Below are positions 1-8,286 of a stretch of DNA of 28,819 nt, piece by piece. Below the pieces are notes generated by a model. That model was not told the DNA's origin. It did not search any database and worked only from the letters and a program-made list of their open reading frames with translations. This DNA comes from an uncultured Acidaminococcus sp. (GTDB lineage Bacteria > Bacillota_C > Negativicutes > Acidaminococcales > Acidaminococcaceae). The stretch lies in assembly GCA_900314165.1 (NCBI GenBank), contig OMUE01000088.1:1-28819 (forward strand), written 5' to 3'. Each line of letters opens with the position of its first letter. Position 1 is the stretch's first letter. Both the position numbers and the translations under genes were made by a program.

Positions 1-2232
1 TTAGAACTGGCCGCCAAAGCTGAAGTGGAACCGGCCGCCCCGGTCGTCACTATCCAGCCGATAGCCATAATCCAGTTTGATGGGTCCCAGAGGAGAGTTG
101 ATCCGGAGACCGATACCCACGGAGTGCTTCATATCGCCGAAGCTGAAGTCATCTTCGCCGTAGTCCTCGCTCCAGGCATAGCCCGTATCCGTAAAGAACA
201 CGCCCTGGACCTTCTTGATGATGGGATACCGGAATTCCAGGGAGCCCTTCACCATGCTGTTGCCCTTGAACTGGTCGTCCCGGTAACCACGGAGGATGTC
301 GCTGCCGCCTACGGCAAAGCGCTGGCTCAGGGGCATATCCCCGTTAGCGTAGCCGGCGCCCAGGTTCAGAGCCCATACGTAGTTCTTGCCCATGCGGTAA
401 TAATACCGGTAGTCGGCCTGGTATTTTTCAAAGTCGAAGTCGCCGCCGAAGTTAGCCACTTCAATGGAATAGCTGGTCCGCTTGCCTTCCCGTGGATCGT
501 AGATATTATCCCGGGTATCCAGGGTTCTGGCAAAGGTAATGGACCGGGTCTTGCCGAAGTTCTTCTTCAGACGGTCATGTTTGCTCCAGTTTTCATCGGC
601 ATTATATTCATGGATCTTCCGATAGCCATTTTCCCCGGCTTCGAACCACTGAGTCCCGTAATCGTCATCGGGCTTCTTGTACTTATCATCCCGGTTCTTC
701 AGGGTGATGCTGTTCGTAATGAATTCGTTGTCCGTAACCCGGCTGAAGAACAGTTCTTCGCCCACGCGTTTCTTGTAGTACCGGGCGATTTCATTACCCT
801 TCCGGTTGTAGTCCACGTACTCGTTGGTCATGTTATAGAACGTGAACCCTGCGGTAGTTTCTTTATCATCGATCCAGGGCTTGATGTAGGACACTTCGAA
901 GTTCGTGTTCGTTTCATCATCGCCGCCGAATTCCCAACGGATGCTGGCGTTGTCGCCGGTGCCCATGAAGTTCTTATCGCCGATGGTCACCATGCCCAGG
1001 AAGCCATCTGCATCGCTGTAGCCGGCGCCAATGCCGAAGGTACCGGTACTGGTTTCTACTACGGAGATTTCCACGGATACCGTATTGGGCATCTGGCCCG
1101 GGTTCAGACGGATGTTCACATCTTCAAAATAGCCCAGGTTATAAATCTTCTGCATGCTACGGCGAGCCAGTTTTGCGTTGAAGGGTTCGCCCTTCTTCAT
1201 GCGCATTTCCCGGGTCACCACGTAGTCCTTCGTCTTCGTGTTGCCCTTCACTCTGTAGTCTTCGATGACGCCTTCAGCCACCTGCACGTTCAGGGTGCCG
1301 TCGTCCGTCATGCGTACATCGCTGACCTTGGCCAGAATATAGCCTTCCTGGCTGTACAGGCTTTCCACCTTTCGGGCGCCCACATTCACGTCCCGGGAGT
1401 TCAACACCTTGCCCATGGGCAGGTTCAGGGCATTCTTAATGGTGCCCGTGGACAGCTTCGTATTGCCTTCGATATTCAGGTCCTTCAGGATAGGGTTTTC
1501 TTCTACCTGATAAACGATCTGGACCCCTTCCGGCACGGCCGTGAACACAGGCTTCACATCATAGAACCAACCGGTTTCGTAAATAGCCCGCACGTCGTCT
1601 TGGAGGCCTTCCTTCGTAAACTTCGTGCCACCGATCATCTTCAGCACGTCAGCCAGCTTATTGGGATCTTCGTTCTTTGCCCCTTCGATGAGCACTTTCG
1701 TGACCGTACGTCCCACATAGGGATCAGAAGCCTTGGCCAGCTTGTCGTATTTGTTTTCCTGGCTGTCGATATCGTAATTGGACAGAACGGACTGCTGCAG
1801 GATGCTGCGGCCGGCAGGCTGTTTCGTCTGGGCTTCCATGATTTCCTTCTGCTGGGTGGCCCGGGCTGCTTCCTGTTCTGCATCGGCTTTGGCCTGAGCC
1901 TTTTCCTTCTGCAGTTTTTCCTTGCCTACTTTTTCAATGTAAGTAACGCCATTGCGGCGGACTTCCCGATATCTTGGTTTTTCTTCTTCTTGTTTTGCTT
2001 CAGCCTGAGGCTGTGCCTGAGCAGCAGGTGCAGGATTTTGCAGAGCCTGTTGTTCTTCCGGGCTGATTTCGATCTTGCCTACTTCGCCCTCAGCCTTCGT
2101 AACAGTCTTCTTATGTGCACTCAGATCCACGGAATCGCTGTGGGAGACTTGTTCGGCATAGGCTGGTGTAGCCAGTGCCAGAGTCGCCAGCACCGCAGCG
2201 GACAGCTGCCGCCAGTTTACTGATGTTTTCAT
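1..2232 (-). CDS. bamA: BamA, outer-membrane protein assembly factor (3 POTRA domains, long N-terminal linker)
   Basis: BamA is the Omp85 insertase that folds beta-barrel proteins into the outer membrane. The 743-residue product has a signal peptide (residues 1-26, ending TPAYA), a charged Gln/Ala/Glu/Lys-rich segment (about 45-145), three POTRA repeats (about 174-246, 248-321, 323-393) and a C-terminal barrel from about 396. The barrel carries LRGY (647-650), the counterpart of the loop-6 VRGF motif, and ends in Phe (SFGGQF). I place the start at 2232 because GGGGG lies 6 nt upstream and the signal peptide begins there; an in-frame ATG at 2268 would put 12 residues in front of it. The gene lies downstream of tamB with a 150-nt gap and its own candidate promoter. 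Proteobacterial BamA has five POTRAs, so three plus a long linker is notable. The stop codon is at the first bases of the window, so the gene is complete. Confidence 0.95.
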   Translation of the reverse strand: MKTSVNWRQLSAAVLATLALATPAYAEQVSHSDSVDLSAHKKTVTKAEGEVGKIEISPEEQQALQNPAPAAQAQPQAEAKQEEEKPRYREVRRNGVTYIEKVGKEKLQKEKAQAKADAEQEAARATQQKEIMEAQTKQPAGRSILQQSVLSNYDIDSQENKYDKLAKASDPYVGRTVTKVLIEGAKNEDPNKLADVLKMIGGTKFTKEGLQDDVRAIYETGWFYDVKPVFTAVPEGVQIVYQVEENPILKDLNIEGNTKLSTGTIKNALNLPMGKVLNSRDVNVGARKVESLYSQEGYILAKVSDVRMTDDGTLNVQVAEGVIEDYRVKGNTKTKDYVVTREMRMKKGEPFNAKLARRSMQKIYNLGYFEDVNIRLNPGQMPNTVSVEISVVETSTGTFGIGAGYSDADGFLGMVTIGDKNFMGTGDNASIRWEFGGDDETNTNFEVSYIKPWIDDKETTAGFTFYNMTNEYVDYNRKGNEIARYYKKRVGEELFFSRVTDNEFITNSITLKNRDDKYKKPDDDYGTQWFEAGENGYRKIHEYNADENWSKHDRLKKNFGKTRSITFARTLDTRDNIYDPREGKRTSYSIEVANFGGDFDFEKYQADYRYYYRMGKNYVWALNLGAGYANGDMPLSQRFAVGGSDILRGYRDDQFKGNSMVKGSLEFRYPIIKKVQGVFFTDTGYAWSEDYGEDDFSFGDMKHSVGIGLRINSPLGPIKLDYGYRLDSDDRGGRFHFSFGGQF

Positions 2233-2300
2233 AACTAACCCCCTATATAGGTATGGTATTTTGACCAAAATATAATCCTTTGGACATAGGCATACAGTTA

Positions 2301-2329
2301 ATTATACCTTCTATCGGCTAATATTTCCA
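2301..2329 (-). promoter_or_regulatory. Candidate sigma-70/A promoter of bamA
   Basis: On the minus strand a perfect TATAAT (2301-2306) sits 17 bases from TGGAAA (2324-2329), which matches 4 of 6 bases of the -35 consensus. It lies about 70 bases before the bamA start and downstream of the tamB stop, so bamA could be transcribed on its own. Read-through from tamB is also possible, since no clear terminator separates them. Confidence 0.5.
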
Positions 2330-2382
2330 GTCCTGAGCACCGGAACAGGTGTAATTCCCTCGTACGTTTTTGTAAACTTTTC

Positions 2383-5300
2383 TTAAAAACGTGTCCTGTA
2401 CTGGACGCCATACCAATGTTCCTGGTCCTGGTTCACTGAGAAGCCCAGGTTCAGATGACGGGTAATGAAGTACTGGGCATAGGCGTTGGAGCGTTCTCCG
2501 TCAAAGCTGGTGGTATAGCCCACCATGAGCTTGTTGCCGAAGTACCGGCTCATGAGCACGTTGTACTGCCGCCGTTCCTGACCCACTGCACTGTTGGCCT
2601 TGTTGATATCAGCCGAGAAGCCCAGCCCGCTTTGGACGTTGCCGCTGTAGATCCGCAGATCATCCAGGCCCAACGCTTCTTTGATGGCGTCTTCCACATT
2701 GGCCAGGAAGCTCAGCTGCAGCCCGGCATCTACCAGGCCCTGCCAGGCGTCCCCTTCCAGGTTGCTGTCGTCCGTCTTCAAGGTCAGGAACCGTTTCAAC
2801 GTATCCTCATTCTGAGGCGGATCGCTGGTAAATTTGATCTGCAGTTCATCCAGACTCAGAGGGCTGTTTACCTTGGCCATGATGTTGTACTGCCCCAGGC
2901 GGGTAAAGGCCCGCATGTTCACCATGGGGATGAACGTACCGGGCATAGGCCAGTACAGTTCCCCGTAGCCGATGCGGAACGGCGTACCCAGATATTTCAG
3001 GATACTGCCCTTGTTCGTGCGGATGCTGCCGGCAATGGAGGGATTCCCCGTGGTGCCGGTAATGTGCAGCTTCCCTCTGGCCCGCAGGTCCATAAGAGCC
3101 GCGTTGTACAGCCTCAGGTTGTCCCCCAGGTTCAGGTTGATATTCAGGCCAATATCCGAGCCCCCCTCCCCAAATTCAGGGATGGTATTCAGGCCGATAT
3201 ACACCTTGTCCAGGTCGATATCCGCCGTCACAAAGGGCATATCATTCTGCCGCTCTACGGTAATGTCACCATTGACCTTGCCCTTCAGGTTAGCAGAGTT
3301 CAGTTCCACATTCCGGATGGCCGCTGTCAATTGATAAGGCTTGTCCGACACATCATTGAGCAGGTAGGAACCGGAAGCCGTAATGGTGCCGTTCTTACCC
3401 ATGGTGGTAGAGAATTCCTTCAAGGTAATAGCCTTGCCGGCGAAGATAGCGTGAAGCTTCACATTGTCGAAGGTATCATCCAGCAGCCGTGTCTTGATGG
3501 TGCCGTTATCCAAATCGATGGATCCATTCAGGTTATAGTCTTCCAGGGTTCCGGTGACGGTCACATTGCCCTTTGTAGGTCCATCCGCCCATTGCACGTA
3601 CTTCGTAATAGAGGGCAGGATGGCCAGATTACCGTTATCCAGCCGGAATTCCAGGTTCATGTTGGCATTGGGATTCTTCCGCTTGGCTTTGGCCCGGAAC
3701 AGGTCCATGGGGAACGTGCCGTAGGCACTGATCTTGTAAACATCCTTCTGCACCAGCAGCTGATCCACGGTAAACATATCCTGCCGCAGCGTCACCATGC
3801 CATACACGTTATCGAAGGCTACTCCGCTGAGGACGCCGTTATTCAGTTCCAGGGACATGTTGCCGTCCGGCATATCCAGGTTGCCCTTGAACTGGGCTGC
3901 TACATTCATCTTGCCCTGCAGGTCTATAGGATTGGCCATAGCTACAGTCAGGAGCTTGGCGTTAATGGCGTTGGCCGCCACTTCCAGGTCGATGGTCCGC
4001 TTGAAGAAGTCCACGGTGCCCTGAGCCGCCAACAGGCCCCCGTTGGTTTCCTGAGCCTGCAGTTTGCGGATCTGCCAGTTGCCCCGATGAGTAAAGATGT
4101 CGAAGTCCGCAGAGCTGAAGGGTACGCCTCCAACTTTGCCATCTTCTACTTTGCCTACGATGGTCATGCCGGAGCCACGGCCGTGAGGATTCAGCTGGAT
4201 CCGGCCGGACAGGTAGCCGTCGATATCCAGGTCCACGTGCCCCATCTTCAGCAGGGACCGCACATTGCCCCGGTCCACATCCGCTGTCCAGGAGAACAGT
4301 TTCTTATCGAAATCGAAGAAGGCTTTCAGGGAATAGTCCCCGCCAGTCTTCTGCTGGAATGTCCCTTCAAAGGAGTTCACGTGGCCTGCCTGGCTTTGGA
4401 AGGACAGGGCCAGGCCCGTGAATTCCACGCCGTTGATGAGCACGGAGTTAGAGGTCATAACGCCTTGGAGGCTGGGCCGGCTGTAATGGCCCTTTACGCT
4501 GCCGCTGAAGTTCACGTGGCCCTCCAGGTCCACATCGTCCTTCAGCCAGGGCAGGCGCAGCAGATTGATGTTCTTGGCATCGATGCCGATATCCAGGAAA
4601 CCATCCCGGGTCGCGGTGCCCGCAAAATCGGCCCGGCAGCCCAGAGCCATGAAATGGAAGCCCTTAAGCGTCAGGATTTTTCCGTCATAGGTATAGTCCC
4701 CATCCAGCTCGTCAAACAGGAACTTGTTGAAAGAACCGTCAAACGTATGGATATGGCCGTTAAAGGACGGATTGGACAGAGGTCCGTCCACCTTGATGGT
4801 ATTGGTCAGATTGCCCGTAATGGGCATGGGCGAAATATTGAGATCCGTCAGAGGCTCCAGCCGTACGGCCGTCGTATCCAGGGTCAGGTGCAGCACAGGC
4901 TCGTCACCACCCAGATAGACGGTGCCATCCAGGTTGTGACGGCCTTTTTCCGGGCTCACTTCCACCCGGTGCAGGCCCAGGGTCATATCATTCCAGGTCA
5001 GGGCCCCATGGGCCTCGTTAACCTTTTCCTTCAGGATTTCCCCGTCCTTCAGGGAGAAAGCCCCGAAGCCCGTAGGATTATCCTTCGTGCCGCCCACCTT
5101 TACGTGGACGGACAGCAGGCCGGATCCCTCCTGGCCGGCCAGAGCCAGGAACGGGGTAATGGACAGGTCCGTAGCATACAGTTCCCCATCAAGCTGGTTA
5201 TCAATGAGGGATGCCGTACCGGCCAGGGCGCCCCCTTCTGCCGTATAAGCGGACAGCCGGTTTACAGCCACGTCCGAGCCTTTCAATACGGCATTCAGAG

Positions 5301-6705
5301 AGATGTCCTGCAGGGTAATATCTCCCCAGGACAGAGCCATATCACTGGTTTCCGTCTCTACTTCCAAGCCCTCGTCACTGTAGCGGCCCTGGAGCACCAT
5401 TTCCCCATTCAGTATCAGGCTGCCCAGCCGGGGATAGAACAATCCTGCATCCAGGTCCGTCACGTTCACGGAACCCGTGCCTTGCCGGTTCTTCCAGTCA
5501 AAGGAAGCGGTCACTTCCGCCCAGCCGCCTTCCAGACCTGCCCCGGCTCCGGTCACTTCCACCCGGGTGCCATGGACGGCCACAGGGACTTTTACATCCG
5601 TCAGAGTATAGCCCATGGCCGTCAGGGAGGGCGTTGTCACGATGCCTTCGCCCTGCAGGTCATCCAGGCTGCCGCTGACAGTCACCGTGCCGTCTACTAC
5701 AGCCTCCACAGGCAGATTCAGGCCTAGCTGGTTCAGGTCCACGTCTGCCAGGGACACCTTCAGTTTTTCCGCTTTGGGATTCTTCGTATCCGTCAAGTCC
5801 AAAATGCCCCGGATACCGGCCTTCTGGCCGTTGACCGTTACAGTCAGGCCCTTTGCCCGGAACCGCATATTATCAAATTCTACCCGGCCATCTGCCACCA
5901 GATTCAGCTCATGGCCTTCGTAGTCATAGACAGCGCCGATCTGATTCAGAGCGCCCTTGCCGGACAGCTGGCTGCCTTCGCTGTTCTGGGTCCAGGTCAC
6001 GGCCGTATTGCGCAGGGTACCCTTCAAGCCCGTCATGGGCATAAAATGAGCGGCCAGAGGTGCAAAATCCCCAAGGGCGAACTCGTCCGTCTTCACGGTC
6101 AGGCTGCCCTGTTTGTCCGTATCGATGGAGCCGGCAATATCCAGGGCCTGACTGCCCTTCACAAGCGTCAGATTCACGCCATAGACGGGATTTCGGGAGG
6201 GGTCGATATCTCCGTCCATTCCCAATTTCCAGCTGCCATAGGGCGTTTTTACCGCCAATGTGCCGTTATTGATCGCGATGTTCCCTTTGAAATCCGTGCT
6301 GGAGGATTCGCTTTCCTTCAAAAGGCCTGCCACATTCCAGGTATCGTCTTCCTCCATAATGAGGGTCACAGAGGGATTCTGTAGCGTAATCTTCGTCACA
6401 GTGCCCAAAGCCCCTCCGCTAATAGCCTTCAAAGGATTCAGGTGCAGGGACAGAGCCGGGATTTCCGCAAAAGGCCGCCCTTTCACGTCGTTGACGCGCA
6501 CGTCTCTAAGGGTAAACGTGAAGCCGTTGCCCACTTCTACCCCTGCCAGGTCCAATGTTCCGTTTATATAGTCACCAGCCGTCTGTTTCACAAAGGGAAT
6601 GGCCTGATTCAAGCCCTGAGGCAGGACCACCTTCCACAACAGCAGATAAAGCCCTGCCAGGATTACCACACAGACGGGCAGCCATTTTTTCAGTTTGGCC
6701 CGCAT
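2383..6705 (-). CDS. tamB: TamB-family (DUF490) inter-membrane phospholipid transport protein
   Basis: The 1440-residue product has one N-terminal membrane anchor (about residues 8-29, between lysine-rich and amphipathic segments). A very long run of alternating beta segments rich in Gly, Asp and Asn follows, as expected for the beta-taco groove of TamB/YhdP/AsmA proteins. The C-terminal DUF490 domain ends in YRTRF. TamB is thought to bridge the periplasm and carry glycerophospholipids toward the outer membrane. The start at 6705 is preferred over ATG 6711: AGGAGG lies 6 nt before the former and directly abuts the latter. It is the neighbour of bamA, a common arrangement in bacteria with TamB but without TamA; no TamA-like gene is visible. 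In Veillonella parvula, tamB mutations suppress mla defects, which fits its position near mlaEFD here. Family assignment is firm; the transport direction is established knowledge, not seen here. Confidence 0.93.
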   Translation of the reverse strand: MRAKLKKWLPVCVVILAGLYLLLWKVVLPQGLNQAIPFVKQTAGDYINGTLDLAGVEVGNGFTFTLRDVRVNDVKGRPFAEIPALSLHLNPLKAISGGALGTVTKITLQNPSVTLIMEEDDTWNVAGLLKESESSSTDFKGNIAINNGTLAVKTPYGSWKLGMDGDIDPSRNPVYGVNLTLVKGSQALDIAGSIDTDKQGSLTVKTDEFALGDFAPLAAHFMPMTGLKGTLRNTAVTWTQNSEGSQLSGKGALNQIGAVYDYEGHELNLVADGRVEFDNMRFRAKGLTVTVNGQKAGIRGILDLTDTKNPKAEKLKVSLADVDLNQLGLNLPVEAVVDGTVTVSGSLDDLQGEGIVTTPSLTAMGYTLTDVKVPVAVHGTRVEVTGAGAGLEGGWAEVTASFDWKNRQGTGSVNVTDLDAGLFYPRLGSLILNGEMVLQGRYSDEGLEVETETSDMALSWGDITLQDISLNAVLKGSDVAVNRLSAYTAEGGALAGTASLIDNQLDGELYATDLSITPFLALAGQEGSGLLSVHVKVGGTKDNPTGFGAFSLKDGEILKEKVNEAHGALTWNDMTLGLHRVEVSPEKGRHNLDGTVYLGGDEPVLHLTLDTTAVRLEPLTDLNISPMPITGNLTNTIKVDGPLSNPSFNGHIHTFDGSFNKFLFDELDGDYTYDGKILTLKGFHFMALGCRADFAGTATRDGFLDIGIDAKNINLLRLPWLKDDVDLEGHVNFSGSVKGHYSRPSLQGVMTSNSVLINGVEFTGLALSFQSQAGHVNSFEGTFQQKTGGDYSLKAFFDFDKKLFSWTADVDRGNVRSLLKMGHVDLDIDGYLSGRIQLNPHGRGSGMTIVGKVEDGKVGGVPFSSADFDIFTHRGNWQIRKLQAQETNGGLLAAQGTVDFFKRTIDLEVAANAINAKLLTVAMANPIDLQGKMNVAAQFKGNLDMPDGNMSLELNNGVLSGVAFDNVYGMVTLRQDMFTVDQLLVQKDVYKISAYGTFPMDLFRAKAKRKNPNANMNLEFRLDNGNLAILPSITKYVQWADGPTKGNVTVTGTLEDYNLNGSIDLDNGTIKTRLLDDTFDNVKLHAIFAGKAITLKEFSTTMGKNGTITASGSYLLNDVSDKPYQLTAAIRNVELNSANLKGKVNGDITVERQNDMPFVTADIDLDKVYIGLNTIPEFGEGGSDIGLNINLNLGDNLRLYNAALMDLRARGKLHITGTTGNPSIAGSIRTNKGSILKYLGTPFRIGYGELYWPMPGTFIPMVNMRAFTRLGQYNIMAKVNSPLSLDELQIKFTSDPPQNEDTLKRFLTLKTDDSNLEGDAWQGLVDAGLQLSFLANVEDAIKEALGLDDLRIYSGNVQSGLGFSADINKANSAVGQERRQYNVLMSRYFGNKLMVGYTTSFDGERSNAYAQYFITRHLNLGFSVNQDQEHWYGVQYRTRF

Positions 6706-6791
6706 TGGCATCCTCCTATACAGATCATTTTTAATCAGTCATGCATAATTCTAGTATATCAGTTTCCGGGCAAAAAAAGAAACACCCCTGA

Positions 6792-6820
6792 CAGAAACAT
6801 TTTGTAAACAATTGTTTCTG
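6792..6820 (-). terminator. Possible terminator or hairpin between tolC and tamB
   Basis: Arms CAGAAACA (6792-6799) and TGTTTCTG (6813-6820) form an 8-bp inverted repeat with partial pairing inside the loop. On the minus strand a T-rich run follows, but only about 10 bases beyond the stem, so termination of tolC here is uncertain. An operator role is equally possible. Confidence 0.35.
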
Positions 6821-6873
6821 CCAGAGATGTCAACTTTTATACACTTTTCAAAAATTCCCTGTAAAGGAACCGA

Positions 6874-8202
6874 TTATTCGTTTTCTACAGGAACACCCAT
6901 GGACTGTTCCAGCAAAGCCAGAGAAGTATTGTAGTCGTACAGAGCCTGGATGTAGTTGTTCTTGGCATCCGTGAGGGCAACGGAAGCATCGATAACGTCG
7001 GTGTTGGTGCCTACGCCGGCCCGGTACCGCAGCTGGGCAATACGGTAGTCTTCTTCTGCCTGGGATACGGCCACTTCCGTGGTCTTGATGCGCTTTTCAG
7101 CTTCTCGCATGCTCAGGTAGCTGGTGCGGACAGCCAGGCGTACATCATCCGTAATCTTCCGGTAGCTTTCCTGGGATTTCACCACGTCGGCTTTGGCAGC
7201 ACGGACTTTGGCAGCAGTGACGCCATAGTCCCAGATGTTCTGGTTCAGGCTTACGCCCACGGTCCAGTTATTCTTTTCCTTGCCGGGGAAGTTATCTTCC
7301 GCCCATTCGTTAGAAGCCCCAAGGCTCAGGGAAGGCAGGTTGCCGGAGTTGGCAATCTTCTGGGCGGCTTTGGCCATGCCCACAGCCGCTTCTGCCTGGT
7401 GGATTTCCGGGCGGTTGGCCATGGCATAGGTCACACAGTTGTCCAGATCATAATCGTTGGGCTTGTATTCCAGCCCCTGGCTCAGGTTCAGCTTCGTATA
7501 GGTGGGCAGACCCAGTACATTGTTCAGGCTGGACACAGCTACATCGTAGCTGTTCTGGGCCTGGGTCAGGGACTGCTGGGCGTTGGCCAGTTCCACCTGG
7601 GAACGGAGCACGTCCACTTTGGCGACCACGCCTACGTTGAATTGGGCCTGGGTATTTTTCAGATGGTCATCCAGCCGGTCCACGGTTTCCTTGCCCAGGT
7701 TCACCGTGTTGGCAGCCTGCAGCACATCATAGTAACCTTTTTCCGCATTATAGCGGGTAGTCTGGTAGCTGCTGCTCATACCGTATTGGTAGTAGTTCAG
7801 GTTTTCTTTGGCCTGGTCGATAGCCCCTTCCAGACGGCCGCCGGTATAGATGGGCACGCTGATACTCACCGTATTCGTGTGATTGTTCGAGGCCACGTCA
7901 TGGCTCCGATAGCCCTGGATAGCGTTTCCCGTTACCACATTATACCGTTCCGTCCGGCCGCTATAGTGGTTAAAGTCGATGCTGCCCCAGCGGGCGCCTT
8001 TGGCAGCGTCCAGGTCAGCCTTGGCAGCCTCCAATTCGGCTGCAGAAATCTTCACGCTGGAGTTATTTTCCAGCGCCATGCGTACGGCCTTGCCCAGATC
8101 CAGGCTCACCGTGTCCGGCGTTGCAGCATACGCCGTATGTAAGGATAACGTACCTAAGATGGCGGCACTTAATAAAATCCGTTTTGTCAGAAAATGCTTC
8201 AC
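6874..8202 (-). CDS. tolC: TolC-family outer-membrane efflux channel
   Basis: The 442-residue product has a signal peptide (residues 1-26, ending TAYA) and two outer-membrane-efflux repeats made of long amphipathic helices around short beta strands (about 33-220 and 245-435). This is the duplicated fold of TolC/OprM channels. These trimers form the outer-membrane exit duct for tripartite efflux pumps and type I secretion. The start is GTG at 8202 with AGGAGG eight bases upstream. No membrane-fusion protein or pump gene adjoins it, so its inner-membrane partner is not known from this window. It follows mlaD but has its own strong promoter with a palindrome at the start of transcription, suggesting separate regulation. 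The C-terminus ends VPVENE, so it lacks a terminal aromatic residue, which is normal for TolC proteins. Confidence 0.92.
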   Translation of the reverse strand: MKHFLTKRILLSAAILGTLSLHTAYAATPDTVSLDLGKAVRMALENNSSVKISAAELEAAKADLDAAKGARWGSIDFNHYSGRTERYNVVTGNAIQGYRSHDVASNNHTNTVSISVPIYTGGRLEGAIDQAKENLNYYQYGMSSSYQTTRYNAEKGYYDVLQAANTVNLGKETVDRLDDHLKNTQAQFNVGVVAKVDVLRSQVELANAQQSLTQAQNSYDVAVSSLNNVLGLPTYTKLNLSQGLEYKPNDYDLDNCVTYAMANRPEIHQAEAAVGMAKAAQKIANSGNLPSLSLGASNEWAEDNFPGKEKNNWTVGVSLNQNIWDYGVTAAKVRAAKADVVKSQESYRKITDDVRLAVRTSYLSMREAEKRIKTTEVAVSQAEEDYRIAQLRYRAGVGTNTDVIDASVALTDAKNNYIQALYDYNTSLALLEQSMGVPVENE

Positions 8203-8222
8203 AATTATGCCCTCCTGTAGTT

Positions 8223-8238
8223 CTGACTACTTAGTCAG
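8223..8238 (-). promoter_or_regulatory. Palindromic candidate operator at the tolC transcription start
   Basis: CTGACTA (8223-8229) and TAGTCAG (8232-8238) form a perfect 7-bp inverted repeat with a 2-base gap. The predicted start site is about 8240, so the palindrome covers the first transcribed bases. Its size, symmetry and position suit a dimeric TetR- or MarR-type repressor. No regulator gene is present in the window. Confidence 0.5.
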
Positions 8239-8246
8239 TTCAATTT

Positions 8247-8275
8247 ATTATAATCAGGAACTTTTTCAAAGTCAA
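8247..8275 (-). promoter_or_regulatory. Strong sigma-70/A promoter of tolC
   Basis: On the minus strand TTGACT (8270-8275, 5 of 6 consensus bases) and TATAAT (8247-8252, 6 of 6) are separated by exactly 17 bases. The pair lies in the 84-base gap between the mlaD stop and the tolC start. It is among the best promoter matches in the window. Confidence 0.8.
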
Positions 8276-8286
8276 CTAAACAAATT

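Noticed and set aside
25..2223. Plus-strand open frame of 732 codons opposite bamA
   Set aside because: It is the antisense shadow of bamA: no Shine-Dalgarno, low-complexity hydrophobic translation and no known domain. G/C-rich third positions leave few stops on the opposite strand.
2455..5727. Plus-strand open frame of 1090 codons opposite tamB
   Set aside because: Same reason; its translation is repetitive with no start signal, while the minus strand encodes a full TamB.
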